NCBI RefSeq assembly: GCF_000429345.1
Contig: NZ_AUBR01000024.1
Span: forward strand, 1-47,066
Source: Desulfovirgula thermocuniculi DSM 16036
GTDB taxonomy: Bacteria > Bacillota > Desulfotomaculia > Desulfotomaculales > Desulfovirgulaceae
Reading direction: 5' to 3'
Length of the DNA: 47,066 bases
Shown here one piece after another: positions 8,390 to 16,960 of the stretch; position 1 is the stretch's first letter; each line of letters opens with the position of its first letter. Both the position numbers and the translations under genes were made by a program. Under the pieces are notes generated by a model. That model was not told the DNA's origin. It made no database searches and saw only the letters and a program-made list of their open reading frames with translations.

Positions 8390-8851
8390 TTGAACCTTGT
8401 CTCCGTGGCCGGGGAAGCCCTTGCGGGCGCCCTGCGCACCGTCCTTTTCATGGCCGCTATACTGTTCCCGCTCATGGTGCTCCTGGAGGCCCTGCGCCGC
8501 GTCCCCCTGTGGAAGAGGTGGACGGAAAAAGGGGGGCGCTACCTGCGCTGGCTGGGCCTCTCGGAGGCCTCCGCCTTCCCCCTCCTGGCGGGTCTCTTCT
8601 TTGGGTTGCTGTACGGCGCGGGCGTGATCATTGAAGAGCTCAGAGGCGCCAGGCTGCACAGACGCGAGGTGTGGCTCTTAAACCTTTTTTTGGGGATGTC
8701 CCATGCCGTAGTGGAAGATACGGCCATTTTTCTGGCCCTGGGGGCCAACCTGTGGGTAATTCTGGGCGGTCGCCTCATTTTGACGCTGGCGGTAATCGGT
8801 CTTCTGGCGGCGGTGGTGCGGAAAATCGCGGCCAAACTTGTTATGCAGTAG
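8390..8851 (+). CDS. Nucleoside-recognition (Gate) domain membrane protein, second of a pair
   Basis: A 153-residue protein starting at TTG 8390 with AAGGAGAGG 6-7 bases upstream; any earlier in-frame start would run into the previous gene. Segments FPLLAGLFFGLLYGAGVIIE and FLGMSHAVVEDTAIFLALGA are typical of the second half of Gate-domain pairs. The spacing of 28 bases and shared fold with 7915-8361 suggest the two proteins form one membrane complex. Function not known. Confidence 0.75.
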   Translation: MNLVSVAGEALAGALRTVLFMAAILFPLMVLLEALRRVPLWKRWTEKGGRYLRWLGLSEASAFPLLAGLFFGLLYGAGVIIEELRGARLHRREVWLLNLFLGMSHAVVEDTAIFLALGANLWVILGGRLILTLAVIGLLAAVVRKIAAKLVMQ

Positions 8852-8906
8852 GGTTTTATGATAACCTTACTTGTAGAGAAAATTTCGGAGAGGAGTAAGG
8901 CCGGGT

Positions 8907-9638
8907 TTGATTAACAGGCGCAAGGCTTGGGAGCTAATCGTGGATGAGCTCAAGGCCATGATTCAAAAAGGGCAGTACAAGCCGGGAGACAGGCTGCCCT
9001 CGGAGGCCGAGCTTGCCAAGATGTTCGGGGTAAGCCGCTCGCCGGTGCGGGAGGCCCTGAGCGTGCTGGAAGCGGCGGGGATTATAGCTTCCAGGCAGGG
9101 AGGGGGGAGCTACGTGCGGGCCGGCTGCGGCAGCTCACTCCTGGAACCCCTCATCCTGGAAGCCATGGATTACAAGCAGGTGCTTTACCTTTTAGAGGTG
9201 AGGCAGATCCTGGAGACGGAGGCTGCCGCGCTGGCCGCCGAGCGCCGGGATGAGGAGGACCTGGCGGCCATGAGGGAAGCGCTGGTGAGGTTCCGCCTGA
9301 TTACGGAGGACGAGACGGCCATCGGCGAGGAAGAGGACTTTGCCTTTCACCGCGCGGTGGTGGCGGCAACGCACAACCCGGTGCTCATTCGCATTGTGGA
9401 CGACATTTCGGACCTCTACCGCAAGTGCCTTTCGGTGACCCTGGCCAAAAACGTGGGCTTCCGCCGCAAGAGGGAGCAGGTCTTTAAGGAGCACGAGGCC
9501 ATTTTCGAGGCCATCAAAGAGGGCCAGGCCAACCTGGCCAGGGTCCAGGCAAACGTACACCTGGAAAAGGTAAAGGAAAAGGTAAAGATGCTTCTGGAGT
9601 CCCTGGAAAAAGGAAAAGGGGCCCGGGTTAGCAACTGA
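8907..9638 (+). CDS. GntR/FadR-family (FCD domain) transcriptional regulator
   Basis: A 243-residue DNA-binding protein. Residues ~1-75 are a GntR winged helix (KPGDRLPSEAELAKMFGVSRSPVREALSVLEAAGII), followed by an all-helical FCD ligand domain (~85-235) with LEVRQILETEAAALAA, DFAFHRAVVAATHNPVL and a final EHEAIFEAIKEGQ; the His/Asp/Glu pattern suggests a metal-assisted carboxylate pocket. TTG start behind GGAGAGGAG. FCD regulators such as LldR and PdhR control lactate or pyruvate genes and bind TnGTnnnACnA sites; two such sites lie in the divergent promoters at 12871 and 13014. It is therefore the probable repressor of the TRAP and oxidase operons that follow. Confidence 0.9.
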   Translation: MINRRKAWELIVDELKAMIQKGQYKPGDRLPSEAELAKMFGVSRSPVREALSVLEAAGIIASRQGGGSYVRAGCGSSLLEPLILEAMDYKQVLYLLEVRQILETEAAALAAERRDEEDLAAMREALVRFRLITEDETAIGEEEDFAFHRAVVAATHNPVLIRIVDDISDLYRKCLSVTLAKNVGFRRKREQVFKEHEAIFEAIKEGQANLARVQANVHLEKVKEKVKMLLESLEKGKGARVSN

Positions 9639-9667
9639 GCCGCCCGGGCCCCGGTTTTTATTTTTTT
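9618..9667. terminator. Terminator between convergent GntR and TRAP genes
   Basis: Perfect 10-bp stem GGGGCCCGGG (9618-9627) / CCCGGGCCCC (9643-9652) followed by a T-rich tract on the plus strand. The stem straddles the regulator's stop codon (9636-9638 is in the loop). The T-tract favours plus-strand termination. Confidence 0.8.
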
Positions 9668-11633
9668 AAAGTATGGTGCCTTTGGGAAGCTTTCTGGCAG
9701 CGCGGGCAAAGTGGAGGACGAGGGCTGTACCTACAAGCCCGATGCCGATACTATCTGTGACCAGTCCCGGAATGATGAGCAGGACGGAGCCGCAGAAGAA
9801 CAGTGCGCGTTCAATCAGTGAAAGATAATCCTTTAAGTACCCGATGGTGGCTGCTGAGAGCCCGAATACGCCGATTATACTGGTGACAATGGCAATGAGC
9901 AATTCCGGGACGTGGAGCGAGCCTCCCGGCGGTGCCTGCATGAGCAGCAGGGGGTTGTAGGCGGCCACAAAGGGGATGAGGAAGCCTGGGATGGCCAGGC
10001 GGAAGGCTGCCCAGCCGGTGCGCATGGGATCGCTTTCGGCAATGCCCGCGGCGGTGTAGGAAGCCAGGGCGACGGGCGGCGTTATGTTGGAGATGGCCCC
10101 GAACCAGAAGACGAAGAAGTGCGCCGCCAGGGGATGGACGCCTGCCTTGATTAGTGCCGGTGCTGCCGTTACCGCTACCACAATGTAAAGGGCCGTGGAG
10201 GGTAGCCCCATGCTTAGAAGGATGGAGGTCAGCATAACCAGGATGAGGGCCAGGAGTACGCTGCCGTGGGAAAGGTTGATGATGTTGTAGGCGAAGACCG
10301 AGCCGACCCCCGTCATGTTGACCACGCCGACAATGATCCCCACGCTGGCGCAGGCAATGCCCACCTGGATTATGCCCGTAGCGCCTTCTTCCAGGGCGGT
10401 GAGCAGTTTAGATAAGGTTAGCCGGGAGCCCGGCACAAAGAAGCTGGCGGCAATGGTGACCAGGATACCCAAAAAGCCGGCGTAAAGTGGTGTCTTACCG
10501 GTAATGAGGGTGAAGAAGATGACCAGAATGGGGACTATGAGAATGCCTCTTTCCCGCAGAACCTGGCTTACCCGTGGCAGGGATGAGGGATCAAGGCCTT
10601 TGAGGTTCAAGCGGCGCGCCTCCAGGTAAACTGCTATGATTGCCGCCAGGTAATAGAGGAGGGCCGGGATGATGGCGGCCAGGACAACGGTGCCGTAGGG
10701 TATCCCCAGAAACCCGGCCATGATGAAGGCGGCGGCGCCCATGATAGGCGGCATGATCATGCCCCCGGTGGAGCTCACCGCCTCTACCGCGCCGGCAAAA
10801 TGCGGTTCGTAACCCACGCGCTTCATGAGCGGTATGGTGAAGGTGCCGGTGGTGGCCACGTTGGAAACGGCACTGCCGCTTAAAGTACCCATCATGGCAC
10901 TGGAGATGACCGCTACCTGGGCGGGGCCGCCCTGCCACCTCCCGGCAATGGCCATGGCCAGGTCGTTAAAGAAGGAGGCCGCGCCGGTAGCCCGCAGGAA
11001 CGAGCCAAAGAGGATGAAGATGAAGATGTATGTTGAGGCTATAGAGAGGGTAGTACCGAAGATTCCTTCGGTGGTCATGTACATCCTGTAAAGCAGCCTT
11101 TCCGGGGAAAAGCCGGCCATGGCAAACATGCCTGGGAAATAGCGGGCGTAGAGGGCGTAGATAAGGAAAAGGACACACAGGACGGGTATGAACCACCCCA
11201 CCGTGCGGCGGGAAACTTCTAGGAGTATGACAATTGCCAGGGCGGCAAAAAAGTAGTCCGTGAAGATGGCCTGGGACTTCCTCACCACGTGCAGGTCGGT
11301 GTAGAAAAAGACGATATAAAGCACGCTGAGCGTACCCACGATGGCCAGAATGAGGTCGAAGTAGGTAAAGCGCTGCTGCGGTGACCGGCGCGTGGCCGGA
11401 TACAGCAGGAAAGTTAGCGCCACCATAAAGGCCAGGCTTATGGCGTTGCGGTAAATTTCCTCCATGTTAATTATGCTGTTGCTAATTATTTCAAAAAGGG
11501 AAAAGAGAATGGCAATAGCGCTGGTTAGGGTTTTCTGCCACCCTGCCAACTTGCGTGTGCTTCCCCCTGCTTCCTTATCTCTGTGTGCTCCGGCTTCTTT
11601 TGTTACTGCCTTTTGCTTCTTGGTTAGCAACAT
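9666..11633 (-). CDS. TRAP transporter fused permease (TAXI type, DctQM)
   Basis: A 655-residue inner-membrane protein with about 16-18 hydrophobic segments. The N-terminal ~180 residues form the small 4-helix (DctQ-like) part and the remainder the DctM-like carrier, with SGSAVSNVATTGTFTIPLMKRVGY and GMIMPPIMGAAAFIMAGFLG characteristic of the large subunit. Such fusions work with TAXI-type binding proteins and use sodium or proton gradients. ATG start 11633 behind GAGGAGG. It lies 78 bases downstream of the binding-protein gene. The shared operator candidates suggest it imports a hydroxy-acid used by the glcDF genes; this is inference. Confidence 0.9.
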   Translation of the reverse strand: MLLTKKQKAVTKEAGAHRDKEAGGSTRKLAGWQKTLTSAIAILFSLFEIISNSIINMEEIYRNAISLAFMVALTFLLYPATRRSPQQRFTYFDLILAIVGTLSVLYIVFFYTDLHVVRKSQAIFTDYFFAALAIVILLEVSRRTVGWFIPVLCVLFLIYALYARYFPGMFAMAGFSPERLLYRMYMTTEGIFGTTLSIASTYIFIFILFGSFLRATGAASFFNDLAMAIAGRWQGGPAQVAVISSAMMGTLSGSAVSNVATTGTFTIPLMKRVGYEPHFAGAVEAVSSTGGMIMPPIMGAAAFIMAGFLGIPYGTVVLAAIIPALLYYLAAIIAVYLEARRLNLKGLDPSSLPRVSQVLRERGILIVPILVIFFTLITGKTPLYAGFLGILVTIAASFFVPGSRLTLSKLLTALEEGATGIIQVGIACASVGIIVGVVNMTGVGSVFAYNIINLSHGSVLLALILVMLTSILLSMGLPSTALYIVVAVTAAPALIKAGVHPLAAHFFVFWFGAISNITPPVALASYTAAGIAESDPMRTGWAAFRLAIPGFLIPFVAAYNPLLLMQAPPGGSLHVPELLIAIVTSIIGVFGLSAATIGYLKDYLSLIERALFFCGSVLLIIPGLVTDSIGIGLVGTALVLHFARAARKLPKGTIL

Positions 11634-11662
11634 GAAGGCTTCCTCCTCAAAAAGGCTTTTAG

Positions 11663-11693
11663 GAAGGGGTAAGAGGTTTCCTCTTACCCCTTC
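11663..11693 (-). other. Intercistronic hairpin between binding protein and permease genes
   Basis: Perfect 14-bp inverted repeat (11663-11676 / 11680-11693, loop TTT). Read on the minus strand it is followed, nine bases after the stem, by CTTTTT. Such hairpins commonly stabilise the upstream message or partly terminate it, so the soluble binding protein is made in excess over the permease. Confidence 0.65.
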
Positions 11694-11711
11694 GGAGATT
11701 GTTTTTAACCG

Positions 11712-12746
11712 TTACTTAACCCCTGGAGGAACGAGGTTATCGGGGATGCTTACGCCTTTTTCCTTAAAGTACCGGTATGCTCCGGGGTGAAGCGGTACGG
11801 GGAGGCCCTTCAAGGCGTTTTCCAGGGTAATGCCTTTTGCCGCGTCATGGATAGAGTGTACGGCGTCAAGGTTTTCAAACATGGTCTTGGTCAGCAGGTA
11901 AACCGTTTCCTCGCTGACGCTGTCGGCCACTCCCAGCCAGTTGGGCTGGGCTATGGTTTTGACTTCTTTATTCAGGCCCGGGTAAGTGTTCGGCGGAATC
12001 ACGAAGCGGAACCAGGTGTTGTAAATCTTGTTCACGGCCTGCAGTTGCTCATCCGTAAACTCCAGGATGGTCACATTTGCCCGGCTGGCGTAGAGGTCGG
12101 TGACTGCCGCCACAGGTATGCCGGCAGGCATGGAGCCCCCTTGCACGCGTCCGTCCTTAATTGCCGAGGCCGTATCGTTGTAGCCGAGGTACTCCGGGGA
12201 AATGTCGTTGATGCTCAGGCCCAGCGCCTTCATGATGACCAGGGTCGATTCTTCGGTGCCGCTGGCCCTGGGCCCTACGGAGAACTTGGTGCCCTTGATG
12301 TCGGATACGTTGCCCGTTTTAACGGCACTGTTTACGAGGACGAAGTGCTCAACATTAGGCCAGAGCATGGCGATGGAGCGCAGGCCTTTATAGGGCTTAC
12401 CTTCAAACCTCCCGCGTCCCTCATAGGCCTGGACACCGATCAGGCCCTGGAAAATGCCCAGCTGGGCTTCGCCTTTCTGGAGAAGGTCCACATTTTCCAC
12501 CGAGCCGGCGGAGGACTGGCCGCTAGCGCGTATGCCCTTATCCTTTAGCTTTTCCGTCCACAGGTTTGCCAGCCCCACGCCTACGGGGTAGTAAGTTCCT
12601 CCCGGGGAGGCCGTAGCAATGTTCAGAAACTGTTGCTTGGGAGCGGTGCTTTCTTTCTTTTCGCCGCCGCAGCCGGCCAGGGCAAGGGTGAACAGGGCCA
12701 TTACGGCAACCGCCAGCACCCTCAGGCCAGGTCTATTCACCTTCAT
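11712..12746 (-). CDS. TAXI-family TRAP solute-binding lipoprotein
   Basis: A 344-residue periplasmic-face binding protein anchored as a lipoprotein: signal segment LAVAVMALFTLALAGC with lipobox Cys ~25 and a charged linker after it. The start of the mature domain (LNIATASPGGTYYPVGVGLANLW) is the hallmark of TAXI proteins, and TEESTLVIMKALGLSINDI continues it. ATG at 12746 behind AAGGGGGATC. First gene of the minus-strand transporter operon, with its own promoter and an overlapping operator at 12871-12910. The ligand of TAXI proteins is often glutamate or other carboxylates; here a hydroxy-acid is inferred from context. Confidence 0.9.
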   Translation of the reverse strand: MKVNRPGLRVLAVAVMALFTLALAGCGGEKKESTAPKQQFLNIATASPGGTYYPVGVGLANLWTEKLKDKGIRASGQSSAGSVENVDLLQKGEAQLGIFQGLIGVQAYEGRGRFEGKPYKGLRSIAMLWPNVEHFVLVNSAVKTGNVSDIKGTKFSVGPRASGTEESTLVIMKALGLSINDISPEYLGYNDTASAIKDGRVQGGSMPAGIPVAAVTDLYASRANVTILEFTDEQLQAVNKIYNTWFRFVIPPNTYPGLNKEVKTIAQPNWLGVADSVSEETVYLLTKTMFENLDAVHSIHDAAKGITLENALKGLPVPLHPGAYRYFKEKGVSIPDNLVPPGVK

Positions 12747-12870
12747 GTGTTTTGATCCCCCTTCTACAAATGTTTACAAGTGCTTCTGTGCGGTTTTGAG
12801 GCTTGGGGCTTGCGCTTTGCGGTTCTTGTTCCCCTCCATCCACCACCCCCGCGCAGAAAAATTTTCAAGC

Positions 12871-12910
12871 TTGTATAACAAATTATAGCATATAACCTGA
12901 CAGATGGGAA
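12871..12910 (-). promoter_or_regulatory. Promoter of the TRAP operon with overlapping FCD-GntR operator
   Basis: On the minus strand: -35 TTCCCA (12905-12910), 17-base spacer, perfect -10 TATAAT (12882-12887), then directly TTGTTATACAA (12871-12881). The last matches TTGTnnnACAA, the FadR/LldR-type half-site symmetry, and would block RNA polymerase at about -5 to +6. The rest of the 12747-13084 gap holds only T/A-rich sequence and the second promoter. Confidence 0.65.
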
Positions 12911-12975
12911 GAGCTAATCATCTTACATAGCATGTTTTTCTGAAACTTTTGGTGGGGGAAAGAAAGAAGATCTTA

Positions 12976-13024
12976 TTGCCACTAAAGGGAAAATGGGTTA
13001 AAATAAACTCAACCTGTCTGACAA
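12976..13024 (+). promoter_or_regulatory. Promoter of the glcDF-larA operon with downstream operator
   Basis: -35 TTGCCA (12976-12981), 17-base spacer, -10 TAAAAT (12999-13004). CTGTCTGACAA at 13014-13024, starting about +4, fits TnGTnnnACnA except at the first base. It pairs with the site in the divergent promoter. Confidence 0.6.
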
Positions 13025-13084
13025 CTTGACGGCCATATTGCCGGTTTCTTTGCCCGGGCGGGCCATTGATCCGAGGTGCAGATC

Positions 13085-14476
13085 GTGAAAAAAGGCAAGA
13101 ATGAAAAAATTGTCAACAATCTTCGGCGCCTCTTGGGCCATGGCAAGGTTTTATCCTCTCCCGAGGACCTCTTTTGCTACTCCTACGACGGGACCTTTTT
13201 ATACGGCGCGCCGGCGGTGGTGGTGCGGCCTGCCACCACCCGGGAGGTGGCGGCGGTGCTGAAGCTGGCATCTGCGGAAGGGATCCCCGTAGTTCCCCGG
13301 GGGGCTGGGACGGGCTTAAGCGGCGGCGCCGTGCCGGTGGAGGGGAGCATCGTCCTCGACTTAACGGCCATGGACCGCATCCTGGAGATCGATACGGCCG
13401 ACATGCTGGCGGTGGTGGAGCCGGGGGTAGTCACCGCGCGGCTGCACCGGGCGGCGGAGAGCGCGGGCCTTTTTTACCCGCCGGATCCCTCCAGCTCGAA
13501 CGTTTCCACCATCGGCGGGAACATTGCCGAGTGCGCTGGCGGTCCCCGGGGCTTGAAGTACGGCGTCACCCGGGACTACGTCCTGGGGCTGGAGGTGGTG
13601 CTGGCCGGCGGGGAGGTGGTGGTGTGCGGGGGCAGGACGGTAAAAAACGCCAGCGGGTACGATTTGACGGGGCTTTTTGTGGGCTCCGAGGGCACGCTGG
13701 GCGTTGTTACGCGGGCCGTCCTGCGCTTGATCCCCAGGCCGGAGACCAGGCAGACCCTGCGGGCCGACTTTAAGGCCATCGAGCAGGCGGCGGAGGCCAT
13801 TACCGCGGTGCTCGGTGCCGGAGTGGTGCCGTCTGCCCTGGAGATCATGGACGACGTGACCATCAGGTGCGTGGAAAATTACCTCCGCATCGGGCTTCCC
13901 CTTGATGTGGAGGCCATCCTTCTCATAGAGGTGGACGGGCCGGCGGCGGCCCTGAGCGAGCAGGCCAGGCTCATTGCCGCCCTCTGTGAAGAGCACGGCG
14001 CCGTGAGGGTGAGGGTGGCGCAGACGAAGGAAGAAGAGGCGGAGCTGTGGCGGGCGAGAAAGGCCGTCTCACCTGCCGTGGTGCAGGTTAAGCCCACCAA
14101 GATTTCCGAGGACGCCACGGTACCCCGCAGCCGGGTGCCGGCCTTAATCAGGGCCATCAAGGAAATCGCCCGCAAGTACCGGTTGACCATTGCCATTTTT
14201 GGCCACGCCGGGGACGGCAACCTGCACCCGAACCTGCTGGTGGATAAAAGCGACCCGGACGAGATGGCCAGGGCGGAAGCGGCCATCGAGGAGATTTTCA
14301 AAGCGGCCCTTGCCCTGGGGGGAACCCTATCCGGCGAGCACGGCATCGGCCTTTTAAAAGCGCCCTTTTTGGAGCTAGAGTACGGGGGCCCGGGGGTGGC
14401 CACTATGAGGAAAATAAAGGAAACGCTTGACCCGTACGGCATCTTAAATCCGGGCAAGATCTTTGGGGGGAGTTAA
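13085..14476 (+). CDS. glcD: FAD-linked glycolate/lactate oxidase subunit GlcD
   Basis: A 463-residue flavoprotein of the GlcD/D-lactate dehydrogenase family that oxidises 2-hydroxy-acids to 2-oxo-acids. The PCMH-type FAD domain is at ~35-215 (PVVPRGAGTGLSGGAVP, PDPSSSNVSTIGGNIAE, GRTVKNASGYDLTGLFVGSE), and the C-terminal cap ends with FGHAGDGNLHPNLL and SGEHGIGLLK, which carry metal- and substrate-binding His residues. I start at GTG 13085, 7 bases after GAGGT; the GTG at 13076 overlaps that site. It is followed after 3 bases by the Fe-S subunit gene, so electrons probably go from FAD through GlcF to quinone or an ETF-like carrier. Confidence 0.9.
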   Translation: MKKGKNEKIVNNLRRLLGHGKVLSSPEDLFCYSYDGTFLYGAPAVVVRPATTREVAAVLKLASAEGIPVVPRGAGTGLSGGAVPVEGSIVLDLTAMDRILEIDTADMLAVVEPGVVTARLHRAAESAGLFYPPDPSSSNVSTIGGNIAECAGGPRGLKYGVTRDYVLGLEVVLAGGEVVVCGGRTVKNASGYDLTGLFVGSEGTLGVVTRAVLRLIPRPETRQTLRADFKAIEQAAEAITAVLGAGVVPSALEIMDDVTIRCVENYLRIGLPLDVEAILLIEVDGPAAALSEQARLIAALCEEHGAVRVRVAQTKEEEAELWRARKAVSPAVVQVKPTKISEDATVPRSRVPALIRAIKEIARKYRLTIAIFGHAGDGNLHPNLLVDKSDPDEMARAEAAIEEIFKAALALGGTLSGEHGIGLLKAPFLELEYGGPGVATMRKIKETLDPYGILNPGKIFGGS

Positions 14477-14479
14477 GGG

Positions 14480-15712
14480 TTGCTGGAAAGTGCGGAAGAA
14501 GTGAGGTACCACGTCAACCGCTGCAGCAAGTGCGGCTCCTGCCGTGAGGTCTGCCCCGTATTTTTGCAGGAAGGCAGCGAGCCCTGGGTGGCCAGGGCGC
14601 GGGTGCAGCTGGCCGGGGCCGCCCTTGAAGGGCAGCTCCCTTTTTCCCGGCGCCTCGGCGAGATAATGGACGCCTGCCTCCTGTGCCAGGCCTGCGTGGC
14701 CCACTGTCCAAACGGCGTGAGGGTAGACGAGCTGGTGCTCTGGGCCAGGGCGGAAGGCGTCAAAAGGAGAGGGCTTGCGCCGGCCAAAAAGGTTCTCCTG
14801 CGCGGTGCCCTGCCTTCTCGACGCAGGCTGGCGCTGCTCGGCAGGGTGGCGGCGCTCTGCCAGCGTGCGGGCCTCTTGAAGAGCTTTCGCGGCAGGAAGC
14901 TGCCGGCTTTCCATCCCCTCCCCTTTACGCGGCTGTTCCGCCCGGCAAAGCTGGAAAAACCTTCTCTCACCGTGGCTTACTTTGTGGGGTGCATGACGCA
15001 GTACGCCTACCACCAGACCGGGCGGGCCGTATTGAAAGTGCTGGAGGAGAACAGCGTGCAGGTGCTCCTGGCCGGCGCCGGTTGCTGCGGCATGCCGGCC
15101 CTGGCGGCAGGGGACTTGAAAACGGCCAGGCAGTTAGCCAGGCGCAATGTAGAGAGCTTAAAAAATCTAGAAGCAGACTTCATCGTCACCGATTGCGCCA
15201 CCTGCGGGGAGATGCTTAAGCTGTACGGCAGGCTTTTGGGGGGAGAGGCGGCCAAAGAGGTGGCCGCAAGGGTACAGGACATTTCATACTTCCTCGTGCA
15301 TACCGGCGGTTTCTTAAAAGGAAAGATAGAGGTGCCGTTGGTGGTTACCTACCATGATCCCTGCCACTTAAAGAGAGGGCAGGGAGTGCATGCGGAGCCG
15401 CGCCAAATCCTGGCCGGCATTCCCGGCCTTACCCTGGTGGAGATGCCCCAAAGCGATGTCTGCTGCGGGCTGGCCGGTTCCTTTGGCTTTACTCACCCCG
15501 CGCTTTCCCAAAAAATATTGAAGGCAAAAGTAGGCAGCATTAAGGCAACTAAAGCGCGGGCGGTGGTTACGGGCTGCCCCTCCTGCCGCCTGCAGCTGGC
15601 TTCCGGCCTGGCCGGGGAGGGGCTGGACCTGCCCGTTTTCCACACGGTGGAGCTTCTGGCCATGTCTTACGGCACGGAAAGTATGAATATGCCGCCAAAG
15701 GAGATGGAGTAG
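14480..15712 (+). CDS. glcF: Glycolate/lactate oxidase iron-sulfur subunit GlcF
   Basis: A 410-residue protein with two [4Fe-4S] motifs near the N-terminus (CSKCGSCREVCP at ~12-23 and CLLCQACVAHCP at ~66-77) and two CCG domains (CCGMPALAAGD and CCGLAGSFGFTHP) that bind a further cluster in heterodisulfide-reductase-like proteins. TTG start behind GGGGGGAGTTAAGG. Stop codon TAG abuts the next ATG with no gap. It forms the electron-carrying partner of GlcD. No glcE is present, so this is the two-gene form seen in many anaerobes. Confidence 0.9.
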   Translation: MLESAEEVRYHVNRCSKCGSCREVCPVFLQEGSEPWVARARVQLAGAALEGQLPFSRRLGEIMDACLLCQACVAHCPNGVRVDELVLWARAEGVKRRGLAPAKKVLLRGALPSRRRLALLGRVAALCQRAGLLKSFRGRKLPAFHPLPFTRLFRPAKLEKPSLTVAYFVGCMTQYAYHQTGRAVLKVLEENSVQVLLAGAGCCGMPALAAGDLKTARQLARRNVESLKNLEADFIVTDCATCGEMLKLYGRLLGGEAAKEVAARVQDISYFLVHTGGFLKGKIEVPLVVTYHDPCHLKRGQGVHAEPRQILAGIPGLTLVEMPQSDVCCGLAGSFGFTHPALSQKILKAKVGSIKATKARAVVTGCPSCRLQLASGLAGEGLDLPVFHTVELLAMSYGTESMNMPPKEME

Positions 15713-16960
15713 ATGGAATTCCCCCTCTTTGTAAAAATCCGGCAGCGCTTTCCCCGCCGGGTAGTTGAGGACGTACCCCGGAAGGTCCGCGCCGAGCTGG
15801 AGAGGATTGGCCTGCGCGGGAGGGTCGGGCCCGGCCAGCGCGTGGCCATCACCGCCGGCTCCCGGGGGATAAAGAACATTGCCGCCATCCTGCGCGCGGT
15901 GGCGGATGAGGTGAGGGCCGCCGGGGCCGAGCCTTTTGTGGTGGCCGCCATGGGCAGCCACGGCGGGGGGAGCGCGCAAGGACAGAAAAAGGTGCTGGCC
16001 TCTCTGGGCATTACGGAAGAAAGCGTGGGATGCCCGGTGCTGGCCGCGGAAGAAGTGGTGGAAATAGGCAGGACTGCCGGCGGGGTGAGGGTTTTCTGCG
16101 ATGCCCTTGCCTGGCAGGCAGACGGCATGGTGGTGGTGAACCGCATCAAGCCCCACACCACCTTCCACGGCCCGGTGGAAAGCGGGCTGTTGAAAATGAT
16201 GGCCGTGGGGCTGGGGAAGGCCAGGGGGGCTTCTGCCTTTCACCGCACGAAGCCCGCCGAGATGCCGCGGGTGCTCGTGGAGGTGGGGGAGGTTTTCCTG
16301 CGCGCGGGGAAGGTGGTGGCCGGCCTGGGCATTGTGGAAAACGGCTACGAGGAGACGGCCCTCATCGAGGCGGTGGTGCCCGAGGAAATGGTGGCCGCGG
16401 AGATGCGCCTTTTAAAGGAGGCCTACCGCTTGCTGCCCCGCCTGCCGGCGGACGAGCTGGACTTCCTGGTGGTCAGAGAAATGGGCAAGAACATCAGCGG
16501 CACGGGCATGGATGTGAACGTCATCGGCAGGATGAGGATGGCGGGGGTGCCGGAGCCGGAGCGCCCCTTTATTGCGCGCATCGTGGTTCTGGATTTGACC
16601 GCGGAGTCCCACGGCAACGCCACGGGCATAGGCCTGGCCGATTTCACCACCGCGCGCCTGGTGGAGAAGATGGACCGCGAGGCCACCTACCTCAACTGCA
16701 TTACCAGCGGTAACGTGCAGCGGGCCATGATCCCCATCGTCATGCCCGACGACCAAAAGGCTGTCGAGGCGGCCCTGCGGAGCCTGGGGGCGGAGGACTG
16801 CCGCGCCCTCAAAGGGGCCATCATCAAGAACACCCTGGAACTGGAGTGCCTCTGGGTCACGGAAAACCTGGCCCACGAGCTGGCCTCCCGGGAAGGCGTG
16901 GAAATACTTACGCCGCCCCAAAAGATCGAGTTTATAGGCGGCCTGCTCCAGCTCGATTAG
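15713..16960 (+). CDS. LarA-related (lactate racemase domain) protein
   Basis: A 415-residue cytoplasmic protein of the LarA/DUF2088 superfamily. The N-terminal half has VAITAGSRGIKNIAAILRAV and AAMGSHGGGSAQ, the C-terminal half NRIKPHTTFHGPVESGLLKM, AFHRTK and GKNISGTGMDVNVIG, placing conserved His and Lys where LarA binds its nickel-pincer nucleotide. Family members interconvert stereoisomers of 2-hydroxy-acids. The gene follows glcF directly, so it could supply the enantiomer that GlcDF oxidises. No larBCE genes for nickel-cofactor synthesis are seen here, so use of that cofactor is uncertain; a divergent function within the family is possible. Confidence 0.7.
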   Translation: MEFPLFVKIRQRFPRRVVEDVPRKVRAELERIGLRGRVGPGQRVAITAGSRGIKNIAAILRAVADEVRAAGAEPFVVAAMGSHGGGSAQGQKKVLASLGITEESVGCPVLAAEEVVEIGRTAGGVRVFCDALAWQADGMVVVNRIKPHTTFHGPVESGLLKMMAVGLGKARGASAFHRTKPAEMPRVLVEVGEVFLRAGKVVAGLGIVENGYEETALIEAVVPEEMVAAEMRLLKEAYRLLPRLPADELDFLVVREMGKNISGTGMDVNVIGRMRMAGVPEPERPFIARIVVLDLTAESHGNATGIGLADFTTARLVEKMDREATYLNCITSGNVQRAMIPIVMPDDQKAVEAALRSLGAEDCRALKGAIIKNTLELECLWVTENLAHELASREGVEILTPPQKIEFIGGLLQLD

